The notes beneath the pieces were generated by a model. That model saw only the letters and a list, made by a program, of their open reading frames with translations, was not told where the DNA came from and ran no database searches. Shown one piece after another: positions 10,770-22,419 of a DNA stretch of 64,000 nucleotides. This stretch comes from Microbotryum silenes-acaulis (lineage: Eukaryota > Basidiomycota > Microbotryomycetes > Microbotryales > Microbotryaceae), in NCBI GenBank assembly GCA_003665825.1, contig QPFY01000008.1:1488001-1552000 (forward strand), in the 5' to 3' direction. The position numbers and the translations under genes are program-made. Numbering within the stretch: position 1 is the first letter of the stretch; each line of letters starts with the position of its first letter.

Positions 10770-13700
10770 TCATTCTATTAAGCCAAAAACCCTTCTAAAA
10801 ACTATGTTTTCTGTTACATTATCTGCTTCCCCATCCTCAGTAGGGTGAAGCAAAACTTTCACACCGTCCACACTCGTTGCCCGGGACAACGCGACGTACA
10901 GTTGGCCGTGAGAAAAAACGGGTGTTTCCAGACACACCCCTACCTGCGCAAGTGACTGCCCCTGCGACTTGTTGATGGTCATAGCCATTGCCAGCCGAAT
11001 AGGAAACTGGGTCCGGTGCAGAGTGAACGGAAGACCAGCTGATGATCCTGTTTTCAGTGTGATGCGCGGCAATAAGACGGGCTGCCCAGCATGATCTCCT
11101 GTGAGGATGATTGCCTCGAGGACGCGGGTGTGTAACCGCGTTAACAATAGTCTTGTGCCGTTGCACAGCCCCGCAGCCGGATCCAAGTTCCGGAGGAGCA
11201 TAACGGGACATCCTACTTTGAATTTTGCAGCATGCAACGGCATCCCTGCGATGTTGAGACTCTGAAGGTACTCGATCGAGAACAGTGACTCATCTTCGTC
11301 TTCGACCGAATCCGCGTTGTAGAACGTTTGAGCGTCGCCCGGTAGCAGGTCGAGCACCATATCGTTGATCTGATCCACTTCTGAGTTTTTGGGCGCCAGA
11401 ATTGCTCGATTGCTGAAGTAGGCAACTTTTTCGTCTGTTGACATGTTGTCCAGCTCGAGCACGGGAACGGGGTAAACATGTCTGATCAACCCGGATCTGT
11501 TTCTCGAGGCAGCCGGTAGGAGAAGATCGGATGGGAGCGCGATGGTGTCCTCTGTCTTGTTCGCCGAGCCGTCTCCGACCCCTAAGAGCCAATCTGCAAA
11601 GCCCTGTGCCTTTGTCCGTTCCGTTTCGGTCATGCGATCTGCAGCGGCCAGAAGACGCATGTTTGTCTGAGCTCGCACCGCAGGCTGTCAGTATAGGGTT
11701 TCAAAGGCAGGTAAGGAGTCTCCACTTACAGAGAGACGCAGTACTTCGACTTCTCCCCAGAAGTCAGCATTCATGATGCAAGCGTCGACAATCTGTGCAG
11801 GCGATGCCTTGGGAATAACGGGAAGGCATTGCTTCGGATCCCCTGTGAGGTTACAGCAGAGCCGGTCAGTTCTGCCCTGCGCTGTCTTTAGAGAGAATGG
11901 AACACACCTGCCAACACGACGGTCACTCCACCGAATCGAGCCGTTGAGGATCGCACATCTTGCAACACCCTGTCCACCAGCTGGAAACATCGACGGTGCT
12001 GCATCGGTGCTTCGTCCCAGACGATCAAGTCGCACATCCGAAAAAGCTCGGCGAGCTGTCCTTGTTTCGGAACATTGCACGTAGAGTCGTCGAAGATGTC
12101 GATCGGAATTTTAAACCGTGAATGTGCCGTTCTGCCTTTTGGCAGTAGCAGTGCAGCAATACCCGATGATGCAACGGCAAGAGCGTATTTTCCCTCGGAC
12201 CGAATCCGAGCAAGGATCGTTTTTTCCAAGAACGTTTTGCCTGTCCGTCCTGGAGCATCGATGAAGAAGACCTTTCCGCGGTTGTTCAGGATTGAGTCAA
12301 GAACGGTTTCAACAACAATGCGTTGTTCGGTGTTGCACGACTCAATGTTCTTTCTCCAGAGCGCATCCATTTCGTGAAGTTCCGCTGGTGTCGCTGATTC
12401 CTCCAGAATAAGACGGTTTGTTGCAGCTTCGTTATCGAACTGGATTGTTGGCAACGGCAGACCGTGGTCTGCTAATGAGGAATCGAGCCGTTGGAGAATA
12501 TTGTTGAGCTGAAGCAGCCCCCAGTTAGCGACATGCTCGGGCGTGATCATCATCTGTTGCCTTTGGTTTCGGAGGTGGTACTCGACGTCCTGGGTGAGGT
12601 TGTCATAGTGCTTCGTCCACAACTGCGCCGCGTTTGTCACTCCATCATCGACCGTTAACAGCATGGCAAACAGGTGCCGCAGCTCGTGCCCAGTGCGGAA
12701 GATCGCCGCTTCGGTCAGACATCTGTCGGCTTCAGCGTCGTTGCGTAGGAGTCCCCGTTCGACACAGGCTTCCCGGAAGGTTCGAAACTCAACACCGTTG
12801 AACGTCCTCAGATGCGCAAACGTTGTCGGTGAAGGAACCTTGAGAAGAAGCAGTCTCAGGTAGTACCGCTCGCCGCCTTCAGGACCACAAAAAAAGATTC
12901 TTCCGATTGTCCGGTTGTCCCTTTTCCGTGGCACCCAAGCTCGATCTTCGCTGTTCCACCTGAATCGGGTCGGCACGTCGGCGTAGAGCAATCCTTGCGC
13001 GTTGAGATCAGGAGGTGTCTTGGCGCACAGTTTCAGGAAGGCGGTTAACGTTGTCTCCGGTGGGGCTGATAGATCTGGAGCTCCCTTATCGGGGTCGAAC
13101 CGAACTTCCTGCTCATTTGGGAGGTGCAGCGCGAGTCTGGCCACTGCGGGATCCCGATCGTGCATCTCGAATCGAAATATTCGGTGAATGGCTTCCGGAG
13201 CGCAAACATATCGAGCGTCAAGGAAGTCGTTGATTTCGTCTCGAGCTCCGGGTTCGTCGATCGTGAACGAAGTTCGGTCGTGTCCCTTGTAAACATATTT
13301 GTAGAGATATTTGACTGCTGCAACCCCGCTCGCAATTTCGACGTTGACATGACAATTGTACTTGGAAGCAAGCCACGGATTTGTAGGAACAACGTTTGCA
13401 TCCGTATAAACTTCTTCTTGCGCTGTGCCCGGGAATTTGACATATTGGTGTATTCCGCGACGCCGGTAGTGAGGATATCCACCGTCTTCGCTGGTCGTCC
13501 GCGGTTGGAGTCGTTTAGGAAACCTTTTGGTACACTTCCCATGGTCGTCGTGGCACGCATGTTTGCCAGGACGATCACACCGCCGGTGGAGCATGCAGTT
13601 TGTGATAGTCTCAAACAACGCAGGGAACTTTTCGGGGTCCGGTATTTCCGCAGTAACGATCTTGTCGTAGTCGTCAATTGTCTTTGGCTTGTCTTCTGGG

Positions 13701-15450
13701 TCCATGATTAAAAGGATGTGGGCGTGAGGCAGCCCGCGCTTTTGAAATTCGACGACATAAACATATGCGATGACCTGTGCAAAGAATTGAGGCTTGTGAG
13801 CATTCTATCAGCTCTGTTTCGACTGAGTCCCAGATTGACATACCTTCCCAAAGACTCCTGGTGCATGGCCACGGCATAATACATCCGCAAGGAGGGCTTT
13901 CAATTTCCCGTGAAAGACCCGTGCTACTATGTCGGGACGGTCGGATGCGGCTTGCCCGGGAAGCAACGCGTTGACGATTTCCGACCAGGCAGGATTGCAT
14001 GTCATCGTGATGAATATGTCCGGAGCACCGAAAACACGAACGATGGCCATAGCATCTTGGTAAAGTTGGACCATTTGGCGTGGCGATCCGGTGTGTGACG
14101 ACGGTAGAATTACTCTCTTGCCAATCTGCGCGGGATCGAGTCCTTCAGCCAGACTTGCTTGAAGGGACGAATACTCTTCGGCTCTGAGCTTTTTTTGATT
14201 TGTTCTCATTCACCGAAGCCGATCCTGTTCAGTTAGTGCCCAGGCGTCGGCAACAAATTTCTGGAACAACCGGCCTCCAAGGAACAATGTCGGGTAGCTG
14301 ATATTGTTGGGACGGATATGGAAGTAGTACGCGTTGAATTGGTTTTGCGTTACACGTTTCGAGCCGCTCGGCCCGGTTTGTGGGTTATTGTGGGCGTTGG
14401 TATTATCCATTGTGTGTTGCAAGACGCCGTCTTCGTCCCGCACCCGTCGAGCTGCCTCCGTTGCGGAAGTATTTTGGCTGAGGGGGATTCTGTCGTAGTA
14501 CCAGTCTTCGCCGTATGGTAAAAGTAGCGGATATGTCAGGGCCATGAGCGCAGGGTGCCCATCGTAAATGAATTGAATCCCGTGGCTGTTGTCGTTTGGC
14601 GGGTGACGTAATCGGACGACAATCTCTCTTCTCGAAGACCGGTATTCTGTGTCGTCCCCGGGTAGAATGACGGCAACCTCGTCTTGAGTTGGTAAGTTGT
14701 AGATTCTCGGATCTCGATTGCGCGGCGCAAGTAACCGCAGCTGGTACATATGTGATGCATCACAGTCCATGAACTCCTGTGCTGTCAAGAACAGTTTGAC
14801 GCGCCTGTTGCAGCATACCGTCGAGTAGTGGAACAATTTGTTGATATGCCGTGTCCAGACGTCGTACTTCTTCAGACGGTCCATTGAATCTGCGTCGCGC
14901 TTCAATGCGTTCCGTCGGAGCCAGGAATAGAATCTGCGCAAAGACTGGGTTGCTTGCTGGGGATGGTGCCAGGGTGCCGATACGATGAAATACGTTCCCG
15001 CTCAGGTAGAAAGATGGTGGCCCGGAACCGCTGATGATGCCATGACCTTTGCTTGTCCCGAATGATGCCATAGCAAAGCTTTCATTGAATGCCAGAATGC
15101 GTTCCCGAAAGCTCTTCTCAACTGTTTCACGGATATTCAGCAAGGCTGTTAGTCCGCTGTACTTGATTTAGCAGGTTGAAGGAATGGACGTGTACCGACC
15201 TGGACCATCGCCAGTCAAAAGCGCGAGCAGCTCGGGGGGCGGTTTTTCGATTCCGGGTAGCCGAACTTTGCCGTCCGCGCAACAGGTTTTGAATGGTGTG
15301 ACCTTGCCTGGGGTCGATGATCTTTCGAACTCCCAGTGTAAAGCCGAACAGATTGGACACTGCAATGTCATTGAGCCGAGATCGTGTCGGGCGAAAGGCC
15401 CTTCCGGCAGCGGCAGCAGAGCAGTCGGGGAGTAACACAGCTCACGCTCC
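10770..15450 (-). pseudogene. Helitron Rep/PIF1 helicase, one nonsense codon and one frameshift
   Basis: N-terminal finger: ARHDLGSMTLQCPICSALHW, then TCCADGKVRLP. A short intron, 15146-15199, leads to NIRETVEKSFRERILAFN and NPVFAQILFLAP. Near 14800 the frame shifts to reach VKLFLTAQEFMDCDASHMYQ. At 14210-14212 a TGA replaces the Trp expected in RLRW-RTNQKKLRAE. The Rep core has GSPRQMVQLYQDAMAIVR and, after intron 13775-13843, the HUH motif in KRGLPHAHILL. The helicase has Walker A GRTGKT (the second Gly of the usual GGTGKT is Arg) and Walker B DLIVWDEAPM. It is joined by introns 11843-11907 and 11685-11729 to a C-terminal part containing [10 protein letters not shown] and LYVALSRA. The element is probably non-autonomous now. 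Confidence 0.85.
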
Positions 15451-15500
15451 GCTACACCGTCCCGACTCGAACCGCGTTGATCAGGGCGGCCTCGCGAGCG
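10770..15500 (-). mobile_element. Decayed Helitron (rolling-circle transposon)
   Basis: One continuous minus-strand element coding, in order, a Cys-type finger, a Helitron-like HUH Rep domain and a PIF1-type helicase. That combination defines autonomous Helitrons. The outer ends (5' TC, 3' CTRR with hairpin) were not resolved, so the limits given are those of the coding part. The left neighbour is the F-box pseudogene; the right neighbour is the 3' flank of FunK1 copy A, which begins at 15764. Confidence 0.85.
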
Positions 15501-15763
15501 AACGACATGGTACAGGCGCCGTGCTTGTTCAGCCTATGGTACCTCTCCGTCCCGCAAGGAAAGGGGACCTTTTCGGGGCAGCAGATGGAAGGTAGTGTGG
15601 ACACAGTCGGCGCATCTGGAGATCAACGGACTTTTGGAGTCGGTTATATCGCGAAAGAAGCATTCGCTACTGCATAAACATGAATAGTTGGTGATGATGC
15701 GGTCTCGTTCGAGCGTTGCGGACCGTTCTCGCACTTGACCTAGGTTGGCTGGGCCCTCTGCAG
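15501..15763. other. Region between the Helitron coding part and the FunK1 A flank
   Basis: A minus-strand frame (to 15812) includes CLCSSECFF, ISRCADCVHTTFHLL, with paired cysteines that may belong to the Helitron N-terminus, but I cannot connect it. Similarity to the 3' flanks of the other type I FunK1 copies starts abruptly at 15764. Confidence 0.3.
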
Positions 15764-16107
15764 GGTCAGTGAGATCAAAGACAGGATTTTGGTGCGGGGC
15801 TATGGGTTTCATTTCGTTGGTCCAAGGCCACGCATTTTGATACCTGGGACAGGAAAATACATCTGATCCATTTCCAAAAAAAACACCCCTATGAGCAAAA
15901 CGGGAATGATGTAAGGGCCCCCCCCAGATTACGACTTAGCCCAGAAACTCTGCGCAGTCGAGCCGAATGAAGGCACTGCTGGCGCAGTCCTATATTTCCA
16001 GCCTAGATCTATACTGGAACGGACGGAAATCGACCTTGGGTATCTATTGCAATAATCGGAACTGACAACGAGCGACTATATTTAAGCCCAGCGCAAAGGT
16101 GGTCACT
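15764..16107 (-). repeat. 3' flank of FunK1 type I unit (copy A)
   Basis: Conserved, with small differences, downstream of type I copies A, D (32942-33282), F, G and H. It includes the motif TTTCATTTCGTTGGT. In A the match ends at CACTGACC and unrelated DNA follows; in the others family R follows at the same base. Confidence 0.8.
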
Positions 16108-18408
16108 TCAGAGTAAGGGAAGCAGCTGCTCAATGTCCGAGATGATGGACTCGTGCGACATCGGACCCCACAATTCCCCCAGTTGGGCTTCTTCCTCCGC
16201 CACCTCGAGACCAAGGAACCGGCTACCGAGGCCGCAATTGCGTCTCAAGATGCTGAGGATTAGCTGGATGCTTGGGAATCGATGTGCGCAGCCGTCGAGT
16301 GAAGATTCGTAGATCATGTCCATGCGAAGCGTTAACTTGAGGGCATAGACTAGGTCCGCATCTGGGCTATTCCAGCGCCGCCAGATGGTTTCACCCTTTG
16401 GCGTCATCACGAGGACTTCCTCATCGCCCTGGTAAGGCTCGCGGAACGAAGATTCCATTATGACGTAGAAGAGCGACTCGATGTCGTGCCACCGTTCGTG
16501 GACGACACCGAGCGGCTGTTCTGGCTGGGCGAGGATCGAGCAGGCGAGGTAGGGCCAGGTGCCCTGTCGGACGTCGTATAGTCCAAAGGTTAGTGCTGGT
16601 CAGAAGCTTCATTCGGGGAAACATACAGAGGGGAGGACGCACGAGTCGTATTCTGTGGTGCAGCTCGGTGTAAGGTCGATCATGCGGGACGGCGAGGTGA
16701 TAGTCGATAAGGACGCCGAAACTGTCGCGGTCGATGACGACATTGCCGTACGAAATATCCCGGTGAATATACCCCAGCTTGTAGAGGTTTCGGTGTCCTG
16801 CAGTGGCATGGAAATGGGCGTGTCGGCTAGGGAGCGCAAACGCAAGGCCGCCCAGTTGATCCCTGTGCTCACCTTTGACGACTCCAAGTACGGCCTGGGC
16901 GAGTTCCTTGGTCGTGGTCGCCGTGTTGAGGGGCCGATAACACTGTCGGTGGAAGACCACCTCGAGTGCCCGGGGCTCAATATCATCAAAGCTTTCATCA
17001 TCACCGAAGAAAGTTGGAAGCGTGCGGAAGTCGTCTCGGTAGATGCCGGCGCTAAGGCTTAAACCCTCGGTGTCGATACGCGACGCAGCGTGCATCTTGC
17101 GACGTAGGGCAATCGCATCGTCGAGGCGGGATTGCTCGACCCATGCGACTGTCATGGCGTACTCGGCGGCAGGGGTAGACGAGGTGATTGACGTGGGGTC
17201 GACAGGCGCGTGTCTTGCGGTAACGCGGAAAGCGGACGTTGCACGACCCGTGCAGCTTCGACGTCGGAAGAGGAGCTCCTGGATCTCGAGATCTGAGATA
17301 TCGCCGAGCTCGGACTCGAAGTCGTGGGCGCGGGGTGGGAGAAACTTGTCCGAGACGACAAAATTGCCGAAACCATCGTCGACCTCGTTCGTCGAGGCCA
17401 GCATCCCGAGCCCGTTGTCGTCGAGTTCGATGAGGTGTGACAGCACGCGCCGGAGCAGCACGGCTTCCTGACCGCACTTGCGGGCGCTCGTCGTGAACAC
17501 CCCACACGCGTTGACGAGGTAGACTTGAAGCACGTCCCCGCAAAGGGTGACCCCGATCGCGTGGGCGCGGAGTGCGGTCGTGCAGATCATGTGTAGCCGC
17601 CTCATCATTTGGCTACGCGCTTCTGCGCTCTTCGTGTCGCTCTCTTTCACCTCAATCGCCACTGCAATCTGCGAGTATGCGCGTTGAGGCGACGGGGGCG
17701 TGCCTTCCATCGACGTTGGGTGCTCTGACTGCGCCCAAACCAACGGAAGATCGGGGGCAGCGGCCACCGCCGCATGCGTGAGGATGACGGCGTCGGGCCT
17801 CTTCTGCTCCTCGCAATCGGGCGCGAGCTTGATGTGGTTATCCACGACCAGACGTCGATCGCCAGTCTACACCCGGGTGCATCAATGATCGGGTCAGTCA
17901 TACTCGTACGGTCGAAGCCAAGCGATAGCACCGGGGCACTCACCACATCCTTGATCGCGTTAGCGATCTCTTTCATCGCAGCCTCCGTCCCCAGTTTCTT
18001 GGTCGGTTGGAGGATGTTGGCCTCGTACTTGGAAGGCGTGGCAAGAAAGTACTTGTCCATCGCCTTCGAAAGTCGAGGTTTGCCGATGTGGGCGAAGAGC
18101 TGTTGCTCTCTCGCTTCCGCCGTGGCCGACATCGACACAACGGGACTCGACTTCATCGGACTCGAGCCTGGTAAAGCATCGACGAGGTCCGACATGCCTG
18201 GCAGGCCTACGGCCTCGCGTGAGCGACCTGCTCGCCCTGGTCGAGTCTTGTGAATGATCCGCCTGGGCGTCGGCGTCACCGGGGTGCGAGCCGACGAGCT
18301 GGGCAGGTGCGTCGGCAGAGATTGGGTGGCGGCGGGGGCGGGGGGCGCAAGAGTAGACGTGCCAACCCAAGGGTCTGGCGCGCAATCTCTGCCGTTGACG
18401 TGGCGCAT
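16108..18408 (-). CDS. FunK1 fungal-type protein kinase homologue, type I, copy A
   Basis: Model: join(16108..16563, 16643..16797, 16873..17866, 17944..18408), 689 residues, all phases agree. The N-terminus is Pro/Ser-rich. The FunK1 region starts about TGDRRLVVDNHIKLAPD, followed by VAIEVKESD and CGRAT-type segments. The catalytic loop is GYIHRDISYGNVVIDRD, so HRD Asp and the loop Asn are present; the magnesium-binding motif is IDYHLA instead of DFG. The distal part has VVHERWHDIESLFYVI. The usual beta-3 Lys (consensus VKDSW) is replaced in YAMTVAWVEQSR. The intron at 16798-16872 is 75 nt and stop-free, so retention would keep the frame. Divergent partner of copy B. The start at 18408 is an ATG, but the true start is uncertain because other copies have different N-termini. 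Confidence 0.8.
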
Positions 18409-18862
18409 CGATTCCGCTTGGGCGGGGGGCGCGGCGTGGGGGCTGGGCTTTCATGCGTCCTCGCGCGTCCTCGCGCGGCTGACGCGAAGTTCGTCCAACA
18501 CGGCGCCGACTCGCACGCCAAAGTTCTAGCTCCGCCTCATCTTCAACCTCGACCTCGACCGCAATGGCATCGAACTCGGTCACGGTGTCGAGCTAAAGCG
18601 CTGTTAGTTTTGACGCAGCTTCTGCCTTCGACGTCTGACACGTACGACCAGGCGCCGCGAGGGACGCGCTTCCCTGCTGGACACGACAGCGACTACAGCG
18701 ACCGCAAGTGCGCCCAGGAACGCGACCGCAAACTCGGCGTCGGGCTCTCTACCTCGGTATCGCACTCGTCGAGCCACTTCGACTCCATTACGACCGCGCC
18801 GACAGCCGGCCTCGAACGAGCGAGCAACCGCCAGAGCCGGGAGGATCTCCGAAGCGGTCCAG
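18409..18862. promoter_or_regulatory. Divergent intergenic region between FunK1 A and B
   Basis: About 450 bp between head-to-head kinase genes, clearly related to 35504-35943 between D and E (shared CCAAAGTTCTAGCTCCGCCT and CATCTTCAACCTCGACCTCG). It probably contains the promoters and 5' ends of both genes, including unrecognised N-terminal coding sequence of B. Confidence 0.5.
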
Positions 18863-20965
18863 ATGGACCAAAAACATTGTCCGGCCCTCGAGGCCTACTT
18901 CTTCGGCCATCCGACCGCTGAGGAGCTCGCTAAGAAGATCTGGTCCAAGGAGTTCAAGATTGGCACCGAAGAAGCGCTGGGCGAGGTCATAGCAGGTGTC
19001 ATCAACACGGTCAGTCGACGCCTGGGCTACTCGATGGTGTGTATTCCTTCGAGAGCTGACTCGCCTTCCCATTGCCGTGTGTCTTACTGTTGGACCTCTA
19101 GACTGGAGACCGGCGATTGGTCGCCTGCCGGAACTCGCCACAATACATCGGCGTCGCACCTGACCGCGTGGAGACGACCGAGAAGACGGCCGATGTTGTG
19201 CTCTTGACCCACGCTGCGGTCGCGCACGATCCAACCCTCCCGGATGTATGGGCCCTTCCCAGTCACGCCGATCAGCAAGCCAAGGAACTTGACGCCGATG
19301 CGGGCCCCGACACCAACGTGAACTCCGACGCGAACGAAAACGGCAAGGGCCAGCATCACGACGAGGACAACAACGCAGAAGAAGACAGCACGAACAAGGC
19401 CAAGGTCAAGGACAAGGTGGGCCTGAACCAGGCCAAACGCTCCTTTACGCAAGTGGCCGCCGTCGGCGAGACCAAAGCCGGCAACTCCAACGCCGAGGGC
19501 CAGTTGTTCCGACGGTTGTCGGCACTCCTCGCGACGCCGATTCGGGAACATGCGATCGGGTTCACCCTGCGTGGCGACCGTCTAAAAGTTTACGTCATGG
19601 CTGCTTGCGGGGTGTTCGTCACCAACTCCAGAACGGTCACCGAAGAGAATGGAGAGCTGTCGACGTTCTTGTACCGTCTCGTCCAACACAGCGATCGGCT
19701 TAACGGCATTCTTGCCACCACAACCTCGCTTGACGACCGCTGCGGCCCGTTCACGTACTGCCCCGACTTCTTCCCACCGGCGGCCTCAGAGTTCAGCTGG
19801 GGGGCAAGGATGATGTCCAACTTCAAGATTCAGAAGCTTTTGTTCCGTCGACAAAGAGAGTGCGGCCGCGCGACGTCGACATACGAGATCACCCTTGGTG
19901 AGGGCGCCAACAGCAGTACCTGCGCAATGACGATCATTTGGGTCGAGGAGTCGCGCAACTCGGACTTGGTCGAGATCCGCAACGTGATCCAAGAAAAGAG
20001 ACCCCGAGGGCTCGCTCCGCTGGTCGGCGTCTTTCGCACCGAATACAGGACCCTCCCCATCTTCCTACCCGGCGACGAATTCCTGAAAGATGTCACCCCG
20101 CGGGCCAGGGAGGTCGTCGTTCACGAAGAGTGCTACAACCCACTCGCCACGCTCGAAAACACGAAGCAGCTCGCGCGCGCTCTCGAGGGTGCGATTGAGG
20201 GTGAGTGCTCAGAGCAGAGCGGGACAGCGCGCTGAAGGGTGTGCCAACACTGACGACCCACTGCCGCGCGTGACAGGGCATCGTCAGCTATGGGATTATG
20301 GCTTCATCCACCGTGACGTGTCGTATGGCAACGTCATGGTCGACCGTCAAGGCGATGGAGTTTTGATTGATTACAATCTAGCGGTCAAAAAGGCTCGAAC
20401 GGCAGAAGAAGAGTGTCGCCTCAGGCGCTCGGTACGTTCTCGCGTCCGTGCTAGCCCTCTACACGTTCTTGGTCTCACCCAACTCCTTCCCACCCTTCCC
20501 CTGTACCATGATCAACCACAGGGCACGCTACCCTATATCTCCCGACTCTTGCTCAGTCCCGCAACCGAGGGTGTGGTGCACGAGCGCTGGCATGATATGG
20601 AGTCGTTTTTCTATGTGGCGTGCCGCACGGCTTTTCAATCTGGGTCTGCCGACGCGCCTCTTTTCGAAGAGTCGGACGCCGCGGATATCTGGAACGCGTG
20701 GAACGCCCAGAAGCTCAAAGATGCAGCAATCAGGAAAGACCGGCTGCTGCTGGACGACGGTTTTGATGAGCTTCTGGGCGCATGCGCATCTCGTTGGTCT
20801 GACGTGGAGAAGGTTCTGAGTGTCCTGCAGCAAAATTGCTCGCTGGATTGGTCTTTCGCAAGGCTGAGACGCATCAAGGCAGAGCCAGAACTTGCGTCGC
20901 GTTGGAACTCCGGTCAAATGTCGTATGAACACGTTCAGGCGGCTTTCAGGGCCCTTTGCGAGTAG
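18863..20965 (+). CDS. FunK1 fungal-type protein kinase homologue, type II, copy B
   Basis: Model: join(18863..19009, 19102..20200, 20277..20431, 20522..20965), 614 residues, in phase. The last two introns are at the same positions and phases as in type I, showing common descent. The N-terminus is MDQKHCPALEAYFFGHPTAE, then TGDRRLVACRNS, an Asp/Glu/Asn-rich acidic insert (DANENGKGQHHDEDNN), and FRRLSALLATPIREHAIGFT. The catalytic loop is GFIHRDVSYGNVMVDRQGDG with IDYNLAV as the DFG equivalent; later VVHERWHDMESFFYVA. The beta-3 Lys position reads CAMTIIWVEESRN. FunK1 proteins are expanded in basidiomycetes and their substrates are mostly unknown. The first ATG in frame is used; upstream sequence in E suggests the real protein may start further out. 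Confidence 0.78.
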
Positions 20966-22400
20966 AACCGTGCTCGAAATCCCCGTTCCTGTTTTGCATT
21001 TCTATGGACGAATCTGAAAGTAATACTAGACATCGTACTGTGCGTTGTGATCAAACTCCTAGGTCCCGTATGCTCAGACCAATTGACATCATCCTGCCGA
21101 ACCCGATACGATCAACGAAAGGAGTGGGGCGAGTTTCGGTGGGACTGCGGCGGGGCTATAACGAAAGCAACCCTCCATAGACCAGACAGGCACCAAAGCT
21201 TCAGTAGTGTGTTTCGACCTATTTATATGGGCACTTTTCAAATACCAAATACCAAATCCCCCCGCCAGCTGCCCGCCAGCTCTGCGCGCGCTGTCCAGCG
21301 CGATCCTTGCAAAGATGCTCGGACGAGCACCATTTCGTATTTGAGAGGGCGGCGGCCCTCGCAGCCTTCGGCCAAGAGCACTCGCGATCTCTGAAATGGA
21401 AAATGATCAAATGCGATTGATTCATCACGACACATCATCCATCATTGGAGCGGTGTTTGGGATGGCGGAGCAATGAACCGCCCACACGATCACATGTTCG
21501 AGCGCTCACCCGGAGATGATGACGGTCAGCGATCATGGAAGTTGGGCTTCACATGATCATTGGACAATGCGCGTTGGGGTTCACGCGATGATGTGAAGAC
21601 ATGTTCGGGTTGAGGTGCATTACATCACAAACCGGCCTTCCCATGTACCCATGCGTTCCCTCATCATGTTCCAACAACGTCCACGGACAGCACCATCACA
21701 ATTTTCATATCAATCATGTCAGCGGTTAGTGCAACGCGGTCGGAGTCGAATCGATCGAATTGAAATGTATCGACTGGCGTATCGGGTCGTTCAAACACGG
21801 TGTCAGAGAGGCAGGGCCGTCGATGTTAGAAGTATCGTCGAGTTGAAGCTCGAGTTGACCAAACGAGTTGGAGTGGCGATTCGGGCAAGGTGGGCACATC
21901 GAGGCGGACACAAGTCAGTTGGTGCTTGATTGTCCATCAAGTATGGCCGAAGCAAGTCGCCTGGGAGATGGACGGGTCCAGCTGATCATCGATCGTCGGA
22001 GTGTCGAACGGTCCGAGTCGAGACGACGCTGCTCGATGAAGTGGCTCAAGTGCCGAGCCAACCGAGAAGAGCGCAGAAGAGTCAAGCTGATCCCAATGAA
22101 ATGACAGAACTCGGGTCGAGAGAAGTCGTGTTGGCGATCGTAGGATTGAATCACAAGCTTGTGGCATGGGTGTGGGCGATGTGTGAGCAAGTCGGTGCGA
22201 AGCTGAAGATCGAGTCGGATCTAGCGCGCCAAGGATGTCGGGCAATGCTGTGGAAGACAAATGAGCGTTTGAAGTAGTTTCAGTATTGACAGGACTTGAG
22301 AGGATGGCCCGGATTGGAGAGGAGAGCATACCAGACTGGGGACCTGATTGATCGAGCTGATCCGCCGGTGTGGATGCGAAGATCACGGGGGAGTGTCGAG
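20966..22400. other. Repeat-flank region without a clear gene
   Basis: Open frames at 21930-22277 plus and 21937-22416 minus overlap each other, and neither resembles a known family. The plus frame includes LGSREVVLAIVGLNHKLVAW, possibly an upstream exon of the coding trace in family R. No RNA gene is seen. Confidence 0.3.
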
Positions 22401-22419
22401 CTGGGTGCGGCGACACAGA

